Program-made: the position numbers and the translations under genes
Shown: positions 20,684 through 31,054 of the stretch, one piece after another
Position numbering within the stretch: position 1 is the stretch's first letter
How the letters are laid out: every line of letters starts with the position of its first letter
Notes under the pieces: generated by a model
What the model saw: the letters and a program-made list of their open reading frames with translations, nothing else
Databases searched by the model: none
Told to the model about the DNA's origin: nothing
Assembly: GCA_025331125.1 (NCBI GenBank)
Contig: JAOALB010000106.1
Span: 124,001 to 188,000, forward strand
DNA from: Mycogone perniciosa
Taxonomy: Eukaryota; Ascomycota; Sordariomycetes; Hypocreales; Hypocreaceae
Direction: 5' to 3'
DNA length: 64,000 bases

Positions 20684-22095
20684 CGAAGCGATTTATAGAG
20701 GGATTGGTCATATACATACATCATGGGTTACTATACTGGGATGCTGGCAAGCTGTTTTTTTCCGGAGCACAGGATGAAACCACGTGGTACTCATATCTGA
20801 TGTTGCCAATTCCGAATCACAAGGCGCAAGAGAGTGACAGATATGCGGTGCCAATCGACGCCGATCTAGAGTTAGATTGGTATCATGTGCTACTGGTGGT
20901 AGTACGTCCTATGGTAGATAAGGTGCCCCAGCTGATCTGTCGAAGCAATGGATCCGAGATCGTGTAATCGGGTGTTGCATGGGTCATGGTAGTATGTAAT
21001 ACGGCGTCACACGGGTAGCTGCAGAGAACTGGCTAGGCCGTGCCCACTGCATGTCACACCAGCAAAAAGACGCATGAAACATGTGCATTAGTATGAGGCT
21101 AGAAGACATCGCACTCGGAGTAATGCTACGGACACAAAAAAAATGCACTCGTATGTCGGTATTAGGGAGAAGATGTGAAGAAATTAGGTCATGTCACTGA
21201 AAGAAGCGAAACAAGGCTTGTGAGTTAAACCATGCAAGTCGAGCCACAAAAAAGGGGGCGAAGGAGGCGCCAGTCCGATACAAATTTAAAGGCTGGTTGG
21301 CTGGACTGACGTTGAATTGCATCAACACCAAAAAGCAGACATACAGGACTCGAGATAGATAGTCAAGCAATCAGGTGACAATAAAACACGAGCCGCAAAA
21401 GGCGTATGCCTGCAAAACTAGTTCTCAAAACTCTCAAAAATAGTTAGAAAAAACATAGTGGTAGTGATCATCACCTTGGCTCATTGCTTTACTTTGATAA
21501 ATTTTAAAACATCAAGACCTTTTGTCGTCATATTACGAGATAGCGTCAAGAAACCAAGGGGAATAATAACAGTTATCTGCAGACCGGGTATCATGAACGC
21601 GAAAATCCAATGACGCGTTTCCACTTCGGATGCCGAATTTGCTTTGCTTTGCTTTGCAGCATTTGGCGTATTCCGTACTACGAGTACTACTGCCACCCCT
21701 GGTCTGGTCTGGATGGCGTTGGGAATGATCCTGGCAAGCCGACTGTGAATGGATGGTTGAACGGACCTAAGGACCTTGACCCGTGATGAGAGTCCGGTGA
21801 AGCGCGTTGTGATAAGCACCAACGAAATTATTCTCTGGTGTTGGTCCCTGGCGATGATGGAGATGCATGGGAAGTCCAGATTTGTAAGTTACAGGTCACT
21901 TGACATCCGCCTCCTATACCGGCGCAAAGTATCACCTGTCAGTTGTCGTCACGGTTATGTCAAGATGTCAATGCAACCTGCATGCCTATGTATGATTGCT
22001 CGCAATGCTGCATTGTCCGGGTGATCCTGACCAGACTCCAGAGCCAATTCACTGCTTGGAAACACTTGACAGACGGCTCGTTTCTAGACACTGAG
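20684..22095. other. Intergenic region
   Basis: 3' flank of RGP1 and an AT-richer spacer with no convincing gene. A short GCTTT repeat lies at 21641-21656. Confidence 0.5.
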
Positions 22096-22531
22096 ATGAG
22101 GATGAGAACCCATCTCCTTTTCGGTGCCCTAGCAACAGGGATTTCAGTGGCCAACCCCACCAACGATGGCCAGAGCTTCAGCGCTAGCAGGCCTCTGAAC
22201 CTTGCAAGCCTGTAAGCCGAACCGCTAGCCCCAGACACCACCCGCTAGACCTCCCAGAGTCTTCACAGCTCACTGCAGCCTCGCGGGTTCTTTTCTCTCT
22301 GTCGCTGCACAACCAGCCAGCCAGCGGCCTTGCATTGCATTGGCGTTGCTGGGAACCTGGAACCGTTGGCACCTTTCGCACCGCCAAAACAAAAGTCGAG
22401 CGGCCCTGGGCTTCCTCGATACGGTGTGTAGCTTCACACGTTCCACCGCTAACAACCGCATCACCACCACGAACATCCACGCTTGCGATGCTTCCTTTCT
22501 ACTTGTACTTCTACTTCTAATGTCACTGTGA
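22096..22531 (+). CDS. Doubtful small spliced ORF with signal-peptide-like start
   Basis: An ATG at 22096 opens a hydrophobic start (MRMRTHLLFGALATGISVAN). The frame meets a GTAAGC donor at 22212. Joining to the CCCAG acceptor at 22257 extends it to 22531, giving 129 residues that end in FLLVLLLLMSL. It lies in the region that should be the leader or promoter of the WD40 gene, and I recognise no family. It could be a chance frame, a real small secreted protein, or a leader intron. Confidence 0.15.
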
Positions 22532-22808
22532 GCGTGAGCCATTTGCGTGCTGCCCCGCCGCCCTTGCACTGACGCCAATGCACAGCTTTTACCGTACTGA
22601 ACACCTCCACTGGCCACCAGGCAGACTTTGAGCTGCCATCGTCATTCATTCTCTTTGTCCTACCACGACAACTTGTCCGCCACTACAGCAACAGCCACCG
22701 CCGCCTCCGCTCTTCTTTCCCGTTTGTTTGCCGATATCCTACCTCGATGACACCTGAAGTCTTGTTATAGACAGCCTTCGTTCCGACTCAGCGACTCAGC
22801 TCGAGTCA

Positions 22809-22823
22809 ATGGCGACGAGATGA
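22809..22823 (+). promoter_or_regulatory. Minimal upstream ORF overlapping the WD40 start
   Basis: A five-codon upstream ORF (Met-Ala-Thr-Arg-stop) whose TGA overlaps the ATG of the main frame as ATGA. The main start is at 22820. Such overlap usually reduces initiation, or makes it depend on leaky scanning or reinitiation. It assumes that the mRNA leader includes this ATG. Confidence 0.5.
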
Positions 22824-25800
22824 CTGCGACTCCGTCTAACAACCGGCTGAAGCTTACCCCCTCTAACTCGCCCTTCCTCTCTCGCCGATCCAAGTCTCCG
22901 CTGCGCGGTCGAAGCGTGTCCGAATCGCGTCTTTCTTTGAAAAGAGTCGTCGGAACCACCTGTCGTTCTCCAACCGCCTTTGATACCGTCAATTCGTCCT
23001 TTGCCTACACCGCTGGTGGCGCCGTGGTGGTGGTTGACGTTGACGGAGAACAATTTACACAGCGCTTCTACAGAGCTCGGCCCACTGCAGTACCCCTCTA
23101 CTCCGTATCTATTTCCCAAAGCAGCCCTTCCACACCAACAACTACGCCCAAGGCCAATGACAGCCGAAACCGAGTTGCTGCAGCCTACCGAGATTCCTAC
23201 AGCCCTCTGGATTGGTCCGAATCCTCTGTCTCCAAGACATGGACGAGCCGCGAGCGCATCAAGGCCGCTACTTGCTTGGCCCTGAGCCGCGACGGCAAGC
23301 ACCTGGCTGTTGGTGAGACTGGCTATGCCCCTCGGGTCTTGATTTTCAATCTCCAGGATGCATCTTCCGATACACCCTTGGTCTCTATTAGCGAGCATGC
23401 CTTTGGTGTCAATGCGGTTGCTTGGTCCGCCGACTCCAAATATCTCGCGTCACTTGGTGCTGCCAACGATGGTTTTCTCTACGTGTGGAAAGTCGACTCT
23501 CGAACTGGCCAGACGAAGCTGTTTCAGCAAAACAGATGCACGTCTTATGTCAGGGACATGGTGTGGCTGGGGAATTCCCTGATTACCCTGGGGGTGCGCC
23601 ATGTCAAGATTTGGAGGATTGACGAAAGCCCCTCCACCTCTCCGACGAAGACCAAGTTCTTGGCCGAGCCGCCCCCTCCTCCTCCACCCCCTCAAAAGGC
23701 CTTGCCGGGACGAAACATTCTCCTTGGGGCCCTATTAGAAGCTACTTTTAGCTGCGCCGCTGTCGACGCCAATAGGCTGATCATCTGCACGGAAAACGGA
23801 GATGTGTGCATTCTTTCCGAGGAAGACAAGCAGATGAAAATCCTCAAGGTTTTGAGCTTGAATTTTCCCGTATCCACGATTACCATTCGAAGTGATGTTG
23901 CTTATGTCGGAGGCAAAGACGGCAATTTCGCGACGCTGGATGTGAAAAGTGTGATGAATGCGCGAGAGGACAGCGTGCTCCAGACAACGCAAAGCTCAAC
24001 AGGGCTCTCAGCGTTGGCGTTTTTGGCGGATAGGCTTGTAACTGTTGATTCGAGGGCGTCGATAGATGTTTGGAACTCAGATTACATCCCTGGACAGAAG
24101 GCAAAGGCAGCCTTTCACCTACAGATTCCAGGTCATGGGGAACCCGTCACTGGGATCTACCCCATCGATAGGCCAAATCGCATGCAAGCGGCATTTCTTA
24201 CGTGGTCGAATTCCGGCAACGTTATCTTCTGGGACTTGGAGGGTCAAATCAAGTCGGCCATCAATGTGCCTCTTGAAGGTTTGGATGAGCCAGAGGCGGA
24301 TCTGGAGCCATTGAACCAGCTTACATGTGCCAAGACTTCCCGAAATGGAACATACTTGGTCACGGCGGACCGCCTGGGGGTTCTCAAGGTCACGGATATT
24401 GCAACCAAAAAGCGCCTTCTAGACACCAAAGCCCACTCGGCTGACTGCACGTGTGTCAGTCTGTACGAAGACGAAACAAAGTTTCTCATGGCGTGTTGTG
24501 GCAGAGATCGCACAGCACAATTATTTCACCGCGACTCAAGCGGTAAGATCGAGCATTTTCAAACGATTGAGTTTGCTGCTCGAGTTGTACAGGTGCTTGT
24601 CCCGTCAGACGACAAGATCGTCACTTGTTCGTGGGATCGGACAATGCAAATTCATGACGTGGTTACGAAGGAGGGTGATCCAGACATAATTGCAGCCATT
24701 CCTTCCAAGGTAATTTCTTTAAAAGCTTCACCAACTTCTATGGCTATTAGCCCAGACAACAGGACAGCATTCGTCTCCATGCTAGACCGGTCAGTCTGCC
24801 AGTATGATCTTATTACGGGTCGGCAGATTAATTACTTCAAATGTATGGATGAAGGGGGCATTGAATCCGCCGTGCTTGACTTTCTATCTATTGAGCAATG
24901 GCCGGCAAGAGACCTTGACTTTCTGTTGTCTGCTTCAAATACGGATAAATCCATCAGGCTTTACGAGTCTAATTCTGGAACATTTTTGGATCGGGAATGG
25001 GGCCACACAGAGGCTATCAATGGTGTTTCTTTAGTTCGAGACAATGATGGCGGGCGGAAGGTTGTGAGCGTTGCATCTGATGGGACGATTATGATATGGT
25101 CACTTGATATGAATGATCCTTCATCGTTATTGGCGAGTCGGGACCCGTCACCTGCGAAGGATAGTGTTTCCATTCGACCACCTCTTCGAAGGGTTCTTTC
25201 GAGAGCAGAACTGGCTGAGTTTCAGCGGCCACGGGAATCATCAACAAGCCGACGGTCACCACCTCGAACATTGGGCCGACGTACATCTCGACTTAATCTT
25301 TCCTCAAATGTGTCCAGCGTGAGGACACCCACAGGGCCATCACAAACAAGCCCTGGAAACATCACAATCATGGAGGATACTCCATCGCGGCGACGGCCAT
25401 TAGAGATCCCCCAGGCAAACAGTCCTCCACCTAGTCCGAGAGGTCGAGTTGCTCGGAGGCCATCACTGCCGGCACTGGGACTCACGGCCCGCAAAAAAAC
25501 ATCCGCATCAAATCTTCGTACATACGGGACCTTGAATACAGCCACAGAGCTGGCTTGCCGTACGTTAAGAGCATACAGGAAGAAGCTGTCATCTACAGAG
25601 CCTATCACGGCGGAAGCTCTAGGTGAACTGGATCAGGAGCTACGGTTCACAGCAGCAGCATTGGGAGACCGAGCAATCAGGAGTAGGGCGATGAATGAAA
25701 CGGTTTTGAGTGGATTGTTGGATCAATACTCTGAGAGACTTGTTACACTCCTGGATGAAAAGTTGCGCCTGACAAGTCAGCCGATTGAACGAGAGACGGA

Positions 25801-25861
25801 GGGTTCAAGCGAAGATTGCCGTGGCAGTGCCGACGGCTCATCAAGTTCGTCATCAACATGA
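22820..25861 (+). CDS. WD40-repeat protein of the MABP1/WDR62 type
   Basis: A single exon of 1013 residues. A Ser/Arg-rich N-terminus is followed from about residue 45 to 760 by repeated WD40 blades (CLALSRDGKHLAVGETG; VNAVAWSADSKYLASLG; SVASDGTIMIWSLD). They are spaced as two consecutive beta-propellers, as in MABP1/WDR62. The C-terminal 250 residues are Ser/Pro/Arg-rich with a predicted helical end (ALGELDQELRFTAAALGDRAIRSRAM). Animal relatives scaffold JNK signalling and spindle-pole function. The fungal role is not established, so only the architecture is claimed. A proline run (PPPPPPP) interrupts the first propeller near residue 285. Confidence 0.8.
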   Translation: MTATPSNNRLKLTPSNSPFLSRRSKSPLRGRSVSESRLSLKRVVGTTCRSPTAFDTVNSSFAYTAGGAVVVVDVDGEQFTQRFYRARPTAVPLYSVSISQSSPSTPTTTPKANDSRNRVAAAYRDSYSPLDWSESSVSKTWTSRERIKAATCLALSRDGKHLAVGETGYAPRVLIFNLQDASSDTPLVSISEHAFGVNAVAWSADSKYLASLGAANDGFLYVWKVDSRTGQTKLFQQNRCTSYVRDMVWLGNSLITLGVRHVKIWRIDESPSTSPTKTKFLAEPPPPPPPPQKALPGRNILLGALLEATFSCAAVDANRLIICTENGDVCILSEEDKQMKILKVLSLNFPVSTITIRSDVAYVGGKDGNFATLDVKSVMNAREDSVLQTTQSSTGLSALAFLADRLVTVDSRASIDVWNSDYIPGQKAKAAFHLQIPGHGEPVTGIYPIDRPNRMQAAFLTWSNSGNVIFWDLEGQIKSAINVPLEGLDEPEADLEPLNQLTCAKTSRNGTYLVTADRLGVLKVTDIATKKRLLDTKAHSADCTCVSLYEDETKFLMACCGRDRTAQLFHRDSSGKIEHFQTIEFAARVVQVLVPSDDKIVTCSWDRTMQIHDVVTKEGDPDIIAAIPSKVISLKASPTSMAISPDNRTAFVSMLDRSVCQYDLITGRQINYFKCMDEGGIESAVLDFLSIEQWPARDLDFLLSASNTDKSIRLYESNSGTFLDREWGHTEAINGVSLVRDNDGGRKVVSVASDGTIMIWSLDMNDPSSLLASRDPSPAKDSVSIRPPLRRVLSRAELAEFQRPRESSTSRRSPPRTLGRRTSRLNLSSNVSSVRTPTGPSQTSPGNITIMEDTPSRRRPLEIPQANSPPPSPRGRVARRPSLPALGLTARKKTSASNLRTYGTLNTATELACRTLRAYRKKLSSTEPITAEALGELDQELRFTAAALGDRAIRSRAMNETVLSGLLDQYSERLVTLLDEKLRLTSQPIERETEGSSEDCRGSADGSSSSSST

Positions 25862-26656
25862 CATCTTATTCATCTCATGTGTTATCATCAAGCAAATATT
25901 TATTCAACGGGTACGGCTGTCCAGCAGAGAGATCGGACTAGCCAACAGGCGGCGTTTGGGATTTCATTATTAAAATGGGCGAAGCGGCTTAGAAACAAGC
26001 CCGAGGGAAGGAGGAGTGTGCTTCAAACAAAGGCTACAGCTATATTTTGATATGATACCACTGGGACTGGCGTTTTTGGTTGCTTAGGGAAATCTTATCA
26101 TGGGTCGCTTCCCCATGGAAGTTAGTGCATGACTCTTGGGAGGCCATTACATCGAAAGCTACTCCGTACCTTGAAAAGTATCATTAATGTGAATGTTGTA
26201 ATTGAAGAAACTCAACACCTTGCGTCTCTGTATGCATTAACCGGGACTGTCATCTTGTAAGCAAGCCTCTTTGTTTCCATGCCGTCTCCGTGTAAGTGCC
26301 AGACCAGGGGCATCACGTGATATGGCGAAGGTTGAGGCTTTGTTGGCTGCGTTTCTCGGCTCAGTCGCAATCTCGTTTTCTTTCCATCTCCAAAAAAAAA
26401 CCCAAACGCGCAGCCTTGCCAGCATTTGCCAATCACGTGACTTTTAGACAGCCCGATCGCGAACGGAAAAAAATCACCACGAGTCGGCGACACAAAGCGA
26501 CGACATATCGAGGAAGCGGCCATCAATAGCGACGCCTGGCCAGATGACACGACGCTGAAAGCACCGCTTGAAGGGACTGGAGGCTGATCAAGGCTGCCAG
26601 TACGTATCTGCAGGTCCCCTCCCTCTCTCGCCTGTCCCGTAGTGACGTAGACGAAG
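25862..26656. other. Intergenic region upstream of the bromodomain gene
   Basis: About 0.8 kb. One TACTCCGTA motif is at 26160-26168. Two CACGTGA-type E-box-like sites lie near 26315 and 26434, which may serve the downstream promoter. No gene seen. Confidence 0.4.
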
Positions 26657-29600
26657 ATGTCCCTAACTGTGAGCCCCCCCAACAAGCAGACCGTGGTGCC
26701 CATTCATCTTGTGACGACGCGCGAAGGCCCCCTCGATCGCTGGCGAGGTGGACCCTGGGGCATGAATCAACCGGCCGCATACACGCCCCTCGAGTCGCTG
26801 TTCCTGTTCCAGTCGCTGCTTACCCACGGAGTCGACAACGGGGCCTTTGTCCGCATATCAGAGCTTCTGCGGAGCAATGCGCTCATCAAAGGCGGCGAGA
26901 CATACGACCCTGCGCGTCTGAGTCCGGATGCGCTGCAGCAGCTCTTCTTGCTGCTGTGGCGCGATGAGTTGAGGAGCGAGGCTGAGCGCGCCGAGGGCGG
27001 TGGCAGCGGCGATGGGTCAGGGTCTCCGGGGTCGCGTAAGAGGAAGCTGGGGAGCCCGCCGCTGCCGACGTGGAAGGATGTGTATGAGAATGTGGATAAG
27101 GTGCCGATTTTGGTGGATCGACTTTATGCGCGGTATCGGGATCATATGGTGACACTGATCCGGGAGGATGAACGCAAGTTTGCTACTGTGCAGAGGGAAA
27201 TTCAACTACTCGAACGAAGCGAGAGAGAGAGACTTGCCAAACTGGCAGCGAGCCAGATTCAGAGCCAGAGCCACAACCAGAGTCAGAACGGCCCGCTAGT
27301 CCTGGCTCCACGAGATCCAAAGGTTCCAGCAACACCGAACAAGCCAGCTCCCTCGCCAGGACCAATTCAAGCGACACCTGCTACAGTCAGAAGAGGACCG
27401 ACTCCGAATACACCTATCCTGCCTCCGAAACTTCCTACACCAACCATCGCGGCACCGAAACCAGCACCGAAACCAGTACCGCCGAGTCACCTCCCGGCCG
27501 GAACGCAGCCACCTCGCCCGTCAGCCTCGCCCAAACCTCCCAATGGGGCGGTTTCAGTGCTTCAAGCTCCTGCTGGAGCACCAACACCGCCAACACAGCC
27601 TGGACCGCGGGTCCTACAGCCGCCGACACAACCTCCTAAGCAAGCGATCTCACCTCGACCAGAAGCCGCTGTCCCTAGTCCTCAAACTGTTGCTGGAACC
27701 CCTCAGGTAGCGCCACCTGCTGCTGGAACTCTAAAATGGGAGAAGCCTTATCAACCTACGCAACCAACACAGACGCCTCCAACTGGACAGTTTCCGCCTA
27801 CTATCGCACCAAGTACTCCTATTCAACAGAAGATCCAGCAACAGCAGCAATGGCAGCAGCCGACTCAGCAACCACATCCGCAGCATCAGTTACAGCAGCA
27901 ATTACCACAGCAACAACAGATGCAATATCCTTCACAACCACACGGTCAACCTGTTCCCCTTCAGCAACCTCAGGCTCGGCCTCCTACTACGAAGCCTGTG
28001 CTTGTTCCTCCTCAAGCTGCTGGCCAACTGGTCCCCCCTTTACAGTCAGGTCCCCCTCGACCTATCAGCACAGGTGTGCCACAGCAAGCTCGTCCGCCCC
28101 CAACAACTCCAGGCCGTCCCATCCAGCCTCATCAACACCAGCAACCTCAACAGTTGCAACAGGTCCAGCAAGCCCAACCATTGCAGAGCCAGCAACCGCC
28201 TCAAGTTCAGCACATTCAGAGACCTCAACTTCCACAGACTCAGCTAGCTCAGAAGTTCCAGCAGGTTCCAAAGACGCAAACGCCTCGGCCAATTGCTTCT
28301 GCATCCACTACACCCGCAAAGGGTACTCCTGGGCCTGTTGCGGCATCTCCAACACCTACCAAGGGAGCTGCTGGGCCTGTTCCGCCGCAGAGATGGCAAC
28401 CAAACCTTGCTCCACAACAAGGGCAACATGGCTCACCCGCCACCTCATCGGCTGCTCTGTCTGCCCTAAAGGACAAGGCGTATGCCTCTCCATATGGTAC
28501 CCAAGCGCCACGGCCAGCTATTCCTGAGCACATGATTCGACAAGCTGCTACACCCGGTCCTGCAAGACGTCTTAGCCCGGCGTCTTCTCTACCGCGGACC
28601 CCAGGGCCATCTACTCCACTATCTCTGAAACGTGGTTTTGGAACGAAATGGGCTTCTCTCTCAACGCCATCCACTCCTGGTCCAACAAATTCTGAACCTC
28701 AGAGCCCAGCATATGAGCCTGTCAGCCCTCCTCAGCGGCCCACTGTTTCAAAAGAGCCTAAAACAAAGCCTGTTCCTACGCTGCAAGCAGTACCCAAATC
28801 AGCATCGAAGCTTGATGCAACTCCTGCTATTAAAACCCCTCGTAATAGACCGACACGAGCTATTCAGAGGGGCAGGGGAGCAAGCGCGACACCTTCTTTT
28901 ACAGGGACGAGGAGGAGCCAATCAGTGGCATCTCAGACGGATGAATTGTCGTTGGATCACACCATAACAACCACCAAGGTGAAGAAAGAGGTGGTTACTC
29001 CACGGTTACGTGAGGAGACTGGGGACACTACTGCTGATGAGAGTGTTATCGGACGGGCGCTGGTAACTCCGGGCAGCATATCACGCGTAGCCAAGCGGAA
29101 AAGACAGGAGATTCCCGCTGAACTACAAGGGCCCCCAACTCATGTATTGTGGACACGTGGATTCACCAAGGTGTCTTCATCTGCCCTGGATCAGATCTCA
29201 AGTCATCGCGATGCCAACATGTTTGCGACTGCCTTGCGAGAGAAGGACGCGCCGAATTATCGGCAAATTGTGTTGCAGCCGCAAGATATAACGTCTATCC
29301 GTGCTGGTATCAAAGCCGGTAACAAGGCCGCTCTGCAAGCCGCAGCCAGTCTACCTGGTGGTGATCCTGGCACAGCAAGCGTCTGGCTTCCAATATCTGA
29401 CGACTTGGTTCCACCAAAGGGAATCATCAACAGCGCTCACCTCGAGCGTGAGCTGGTTCACATGTTTTGCAACGCCATCATGTACAACCCGGACCCAAAT
29501 CGTGGACCAGGCCCGGCGTTTTTGAAGCGGTCTCAGAGCGACATGGAGGAAGTCGTGGGCTACCGCCTGGACGAAAACGGCATTGTGAAAAACACGCAAA

Positions 29601-29797
29601 GCATGTTTCTCGAGGTCGAGAAGTTGCTTGGGGATCTACGTGCCGCAGAGAAAGAGCGGGGCATTCCGCCTATATCTACGACGCGCCAGACCCCGGCGGA
29701 TGACTCTGCCGAGGATGAGGATGAGCTGGCTGGCGATGGCGATTCGGCCTCTGTTTCGGGAACGGTCAAGAGACGACGCATTAGTACGAGGGGTTAG
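26657..29797 (+). CDS. BRD8-like bromodomain protein (probable NuA4/chromatin subunit)
   Basis: A single exon of 1046 residues. The N-terminal 170 residues form a helical domain (PLESLFLFQSLLTHGVDNGAFVRISELL ... ARLSPDALQQLFLLLWRDEL) like the BRD8 N-terminus. A ~550-residue Pro/Gln-rich disordered region follows (QQQQWQQPTQQPHPQHQ). The bromodomain is at about 820-960: ALDQISSHRDANMFATAL, the EKDAPNYRQIVLQPQDITSIRAGI ZA-loop region, and MFCNAIMYNPDPNR with the acetyl-lysine-binding Asn. BRD8 is a subunit of the TIP60/NuA4 acetyltransferase complex. The assignment to NuA4 is inferred from the N-terminal plus bromodomain arrangement. The ends (VKRRRISTRG) are basic and NLS-like. Confidence 0.75.
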   Translation: MSLTVSPPNKQTVVPIHLVTTREGPLDRWRGGPWGMNQPAAYTPLESLFLFQSLLTHGVDNGAFVRISELLRSNALIKGGETYDPARLSPDALQQLFLLLWRDELRSEAERAEGGGSGDGSGSPGSRKRKLGSPPLPTWKDVYENVDKVPILVDRLYARYRDHMVTLIREDERKFATVQREIQLLERSERERLAKLAASQIQSQSHNQSQNGPLVLAPRDPKVPATPNKPAPSPGPIQATPATVRRGPTPNTPILPPKLPTPTIAAPKPAPKPVPPSHLPAGTQPPRPSASPKPPNGAVSVLQAPAGAPTPPTQPGPRVLQPPTQPPKQAISPRPEAAVPSPQTVAGTPQVAPPAAGTLKWEKPYQPTQPTQTPPTGQFPPTIAPSTPIQQKIQQQQQWQQPTQQPHPQHQLQQQLPQQQQMQYPSQPHGQPVPLQQPQARPPTTKPVLVPPQAAGQLVPPLQSGPPRPISTGVPQQARPPPTTPGRPIQPHQHQQPQQLQQVQQAQPLQSQQPPQVQHIQRPQLPQTQLAQKFQQVPKTQTPRPIASASTTPAKGTPGPVAASPTPTKGAAGPVPPQRWQPNLAPQQGQHGSPATSSAALSALKDKAYASPYGTQAPRPAIPEHMIRQAATPGPARRLSPASSLPRTPGPSTPLSLKRGFGTKWASLSTPSTPGPTNSEPQSPAYEPVSPPQRPTVSKEPKTKPVPTLQAVPKSASKLDATPAIKTPRNRPTRAIQRGRGASATPSFTGTRRSQSVASQTDELSLDHTITTTKVKKEVVTPRLREETGDTTADESVIGRALVTPGSISRVAKRKRQEIPAELQGPPTHVLWTRGFTKVSSSALDQISSHRDANMFATALREKDAPNYRQIVLQPQDITSIRAGIKAGNKAALQAAASLPGGDPGTASVWLPISDDLVPPKGIINSAHLERELVHMFCNAIMYNPDPNRGPGPAFLKRSQSDMEEVVGYRLDENGIVKNTQSMFLEVEKLLGDLRAAEKERGIPPISTTRQTPADDSAEDEDELAGDGDSASVSGTVKRRRISTRG
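27835..28215 (+). repeat. Gln/Pro-coding low-complexity tract
   Basis: Imperfect CAG/CAA/CCT repeats inside the bromodomain gene, coding a Gln/Pro-rich disordered linker. The same composition opens a long false frame at 27736-28527. Confidence 0.7.
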
Positions 29798-30024
29798 AAA
29801 TGCCCTACGATTTTGCGGGAGGGTCGACGTGTGGGCAGGGCTGGTTGAAATGGGGTTTAAAAAAGAGTCAGTTGGGATTGACTTGACTTTTTGTGTTTTA
29901 AGTTGTGTATAGCGGTTTAGGGCAGCTACTACTGTGTCACTGAATAATTACATTAGTTCAACAAGTTGTTGTGAGTCCTGTGTTGTTTGCATTATGTATT
30001 ATGCGTATATGTCCTTCTGTGGCC

Positions 30025-31054
30025 TTACTTCCTCACGGCTATAGAGGGCTTGATCTCAATATCTTCCAGCAGCAGCGTCATGTCATCTGTCAGCTCTAGC
30101 TCCTCGCTCCTAAACCCCAGTCCCAGCATAGCTCTCTCCATCCAAACACTAGCTGGAAACTTAGCATCGCCCTCCTCACTGTAGTATTCCTCCTCCTTCT
30201 CATCCCAGAAGTAATGCGACCAGTCATGCTCCTTATCCTCCGGGACCTTGATCTCCCACCTGTGCGGCGGGGTCATCCATGCCTCTTGGGGCTCAAGATC
30301 AGGAGGCGCGTCAAACACAACGTAGACAGTCCGCAAGGAAATGTCGTAAACCAGGCTGTTTATGAAAGGGCCGGGCTGGGTGTACAGCAGATCAGCCGAG
30401 ACGGCGATGTGCCAAACGACCTGGTGGGCGACGATGTAGTGATTATTTGAGGGCCGCCAGGAGACGAGGCCCGGATCGGTGAGCCATTCCTCCCACTTGG
30501 AGGTCGGGATGTACAGAATGTCAGCGCGCGGGTTGAAGTTGCGGGTGAGGACGTGGCTGTTGGTCTGTTCACGGTAGCGCAGCTCAAGGCCCATGCGGCC
30601 GATCCAGACAAAGGTTGCGGCGCGAGCGTCGCGGTTTACGAAGAGCTGGGCGGGGGTCTGAGGATTGGAAGGGGACGAAGAGCTCGAAGGGGACGTTGTA
30701 GCCAAAGGAGCTTTCGTCGAAGTCTTCGGGGTTTCCTTCGTAGGTAATGGGTTTGTCTCGGAGGCCGAAGAAGTAGACGGCTTGGGGATCGTCCTCGGGC
30801 AGAGAGGCGATCCAGATTAGGCGGCGGAGCTCGGGTGGGAGGTGTTTGAAGGGATAGAAGACGGGACTGGAGGGGGTCTCTTCTGTAAGTGAAGTCTCTT
30901 CTGCAGGCGAGGGTGAGGGCTCCTCTGTAGGTGAAGATGAGATCTCTTCTGTTGGTGAGGGTAAGATCTCTTCTGTAGATGAGGGTGAGGACTCCTCTAT
31001 AGGCGAGGCCACCTCTGTAGGTGAGTCTGTAGATGCCATCTCGGAAGTTTGCAT
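30025..31054 (-). pseudogene. 2EXR-domain protein gene with one frameshift
   Basis: The minus-strand frame starts at 31054 (MQTSEMASTD), or at a second ATG at 31039. It runs through degenerate SPTEE repeats into the family start motif FKHLPPELRRLIWIASLP. After FELFVPFQSSDP the continuation (QLFVNRDARAATFVW ... DILYIPTSKWEEWL ... TVYVVFDAPPDLEPQEAW) is in the +1 frame, ending at 30025. The switch coincides with a five-base G run (C on the coding strand) at 30652-30656. One base fewer there gives a continuous protein of about 342 residues. No GT-AG intron fits. 2EXR proteins are a large fungal family of unknown function. This may be a recent pseudogene or a homopolymer error in the assembly. 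A paralogue lies at 60549-61509. Confidence 0.7.
30890..31030 (-). repeat. SPTEE-coding degenerate tandem repeat
   Basis: About five imperfect copies of a ~30-bp unit coding Ser-Pro-(Thr/Ala)-Glu-Glu near the N-terminus of the 2EXR gene. Such repeats are prone to length change. Confidence 0.7.

Noticed and set aside
27736..28527. 263-codon Ser/Thr/Ala-rich plus-strand frame
   Set aside because: Alternative reading of the CAG/CCT-rich tract of the bromodomain gene.
30890..31030. Short regularly spaced repeats resembling a CRISPR array
   Set aside because: They are imperfect in-frame SPTEE codon repeats in a eukaryotic coding exon, without spacers.
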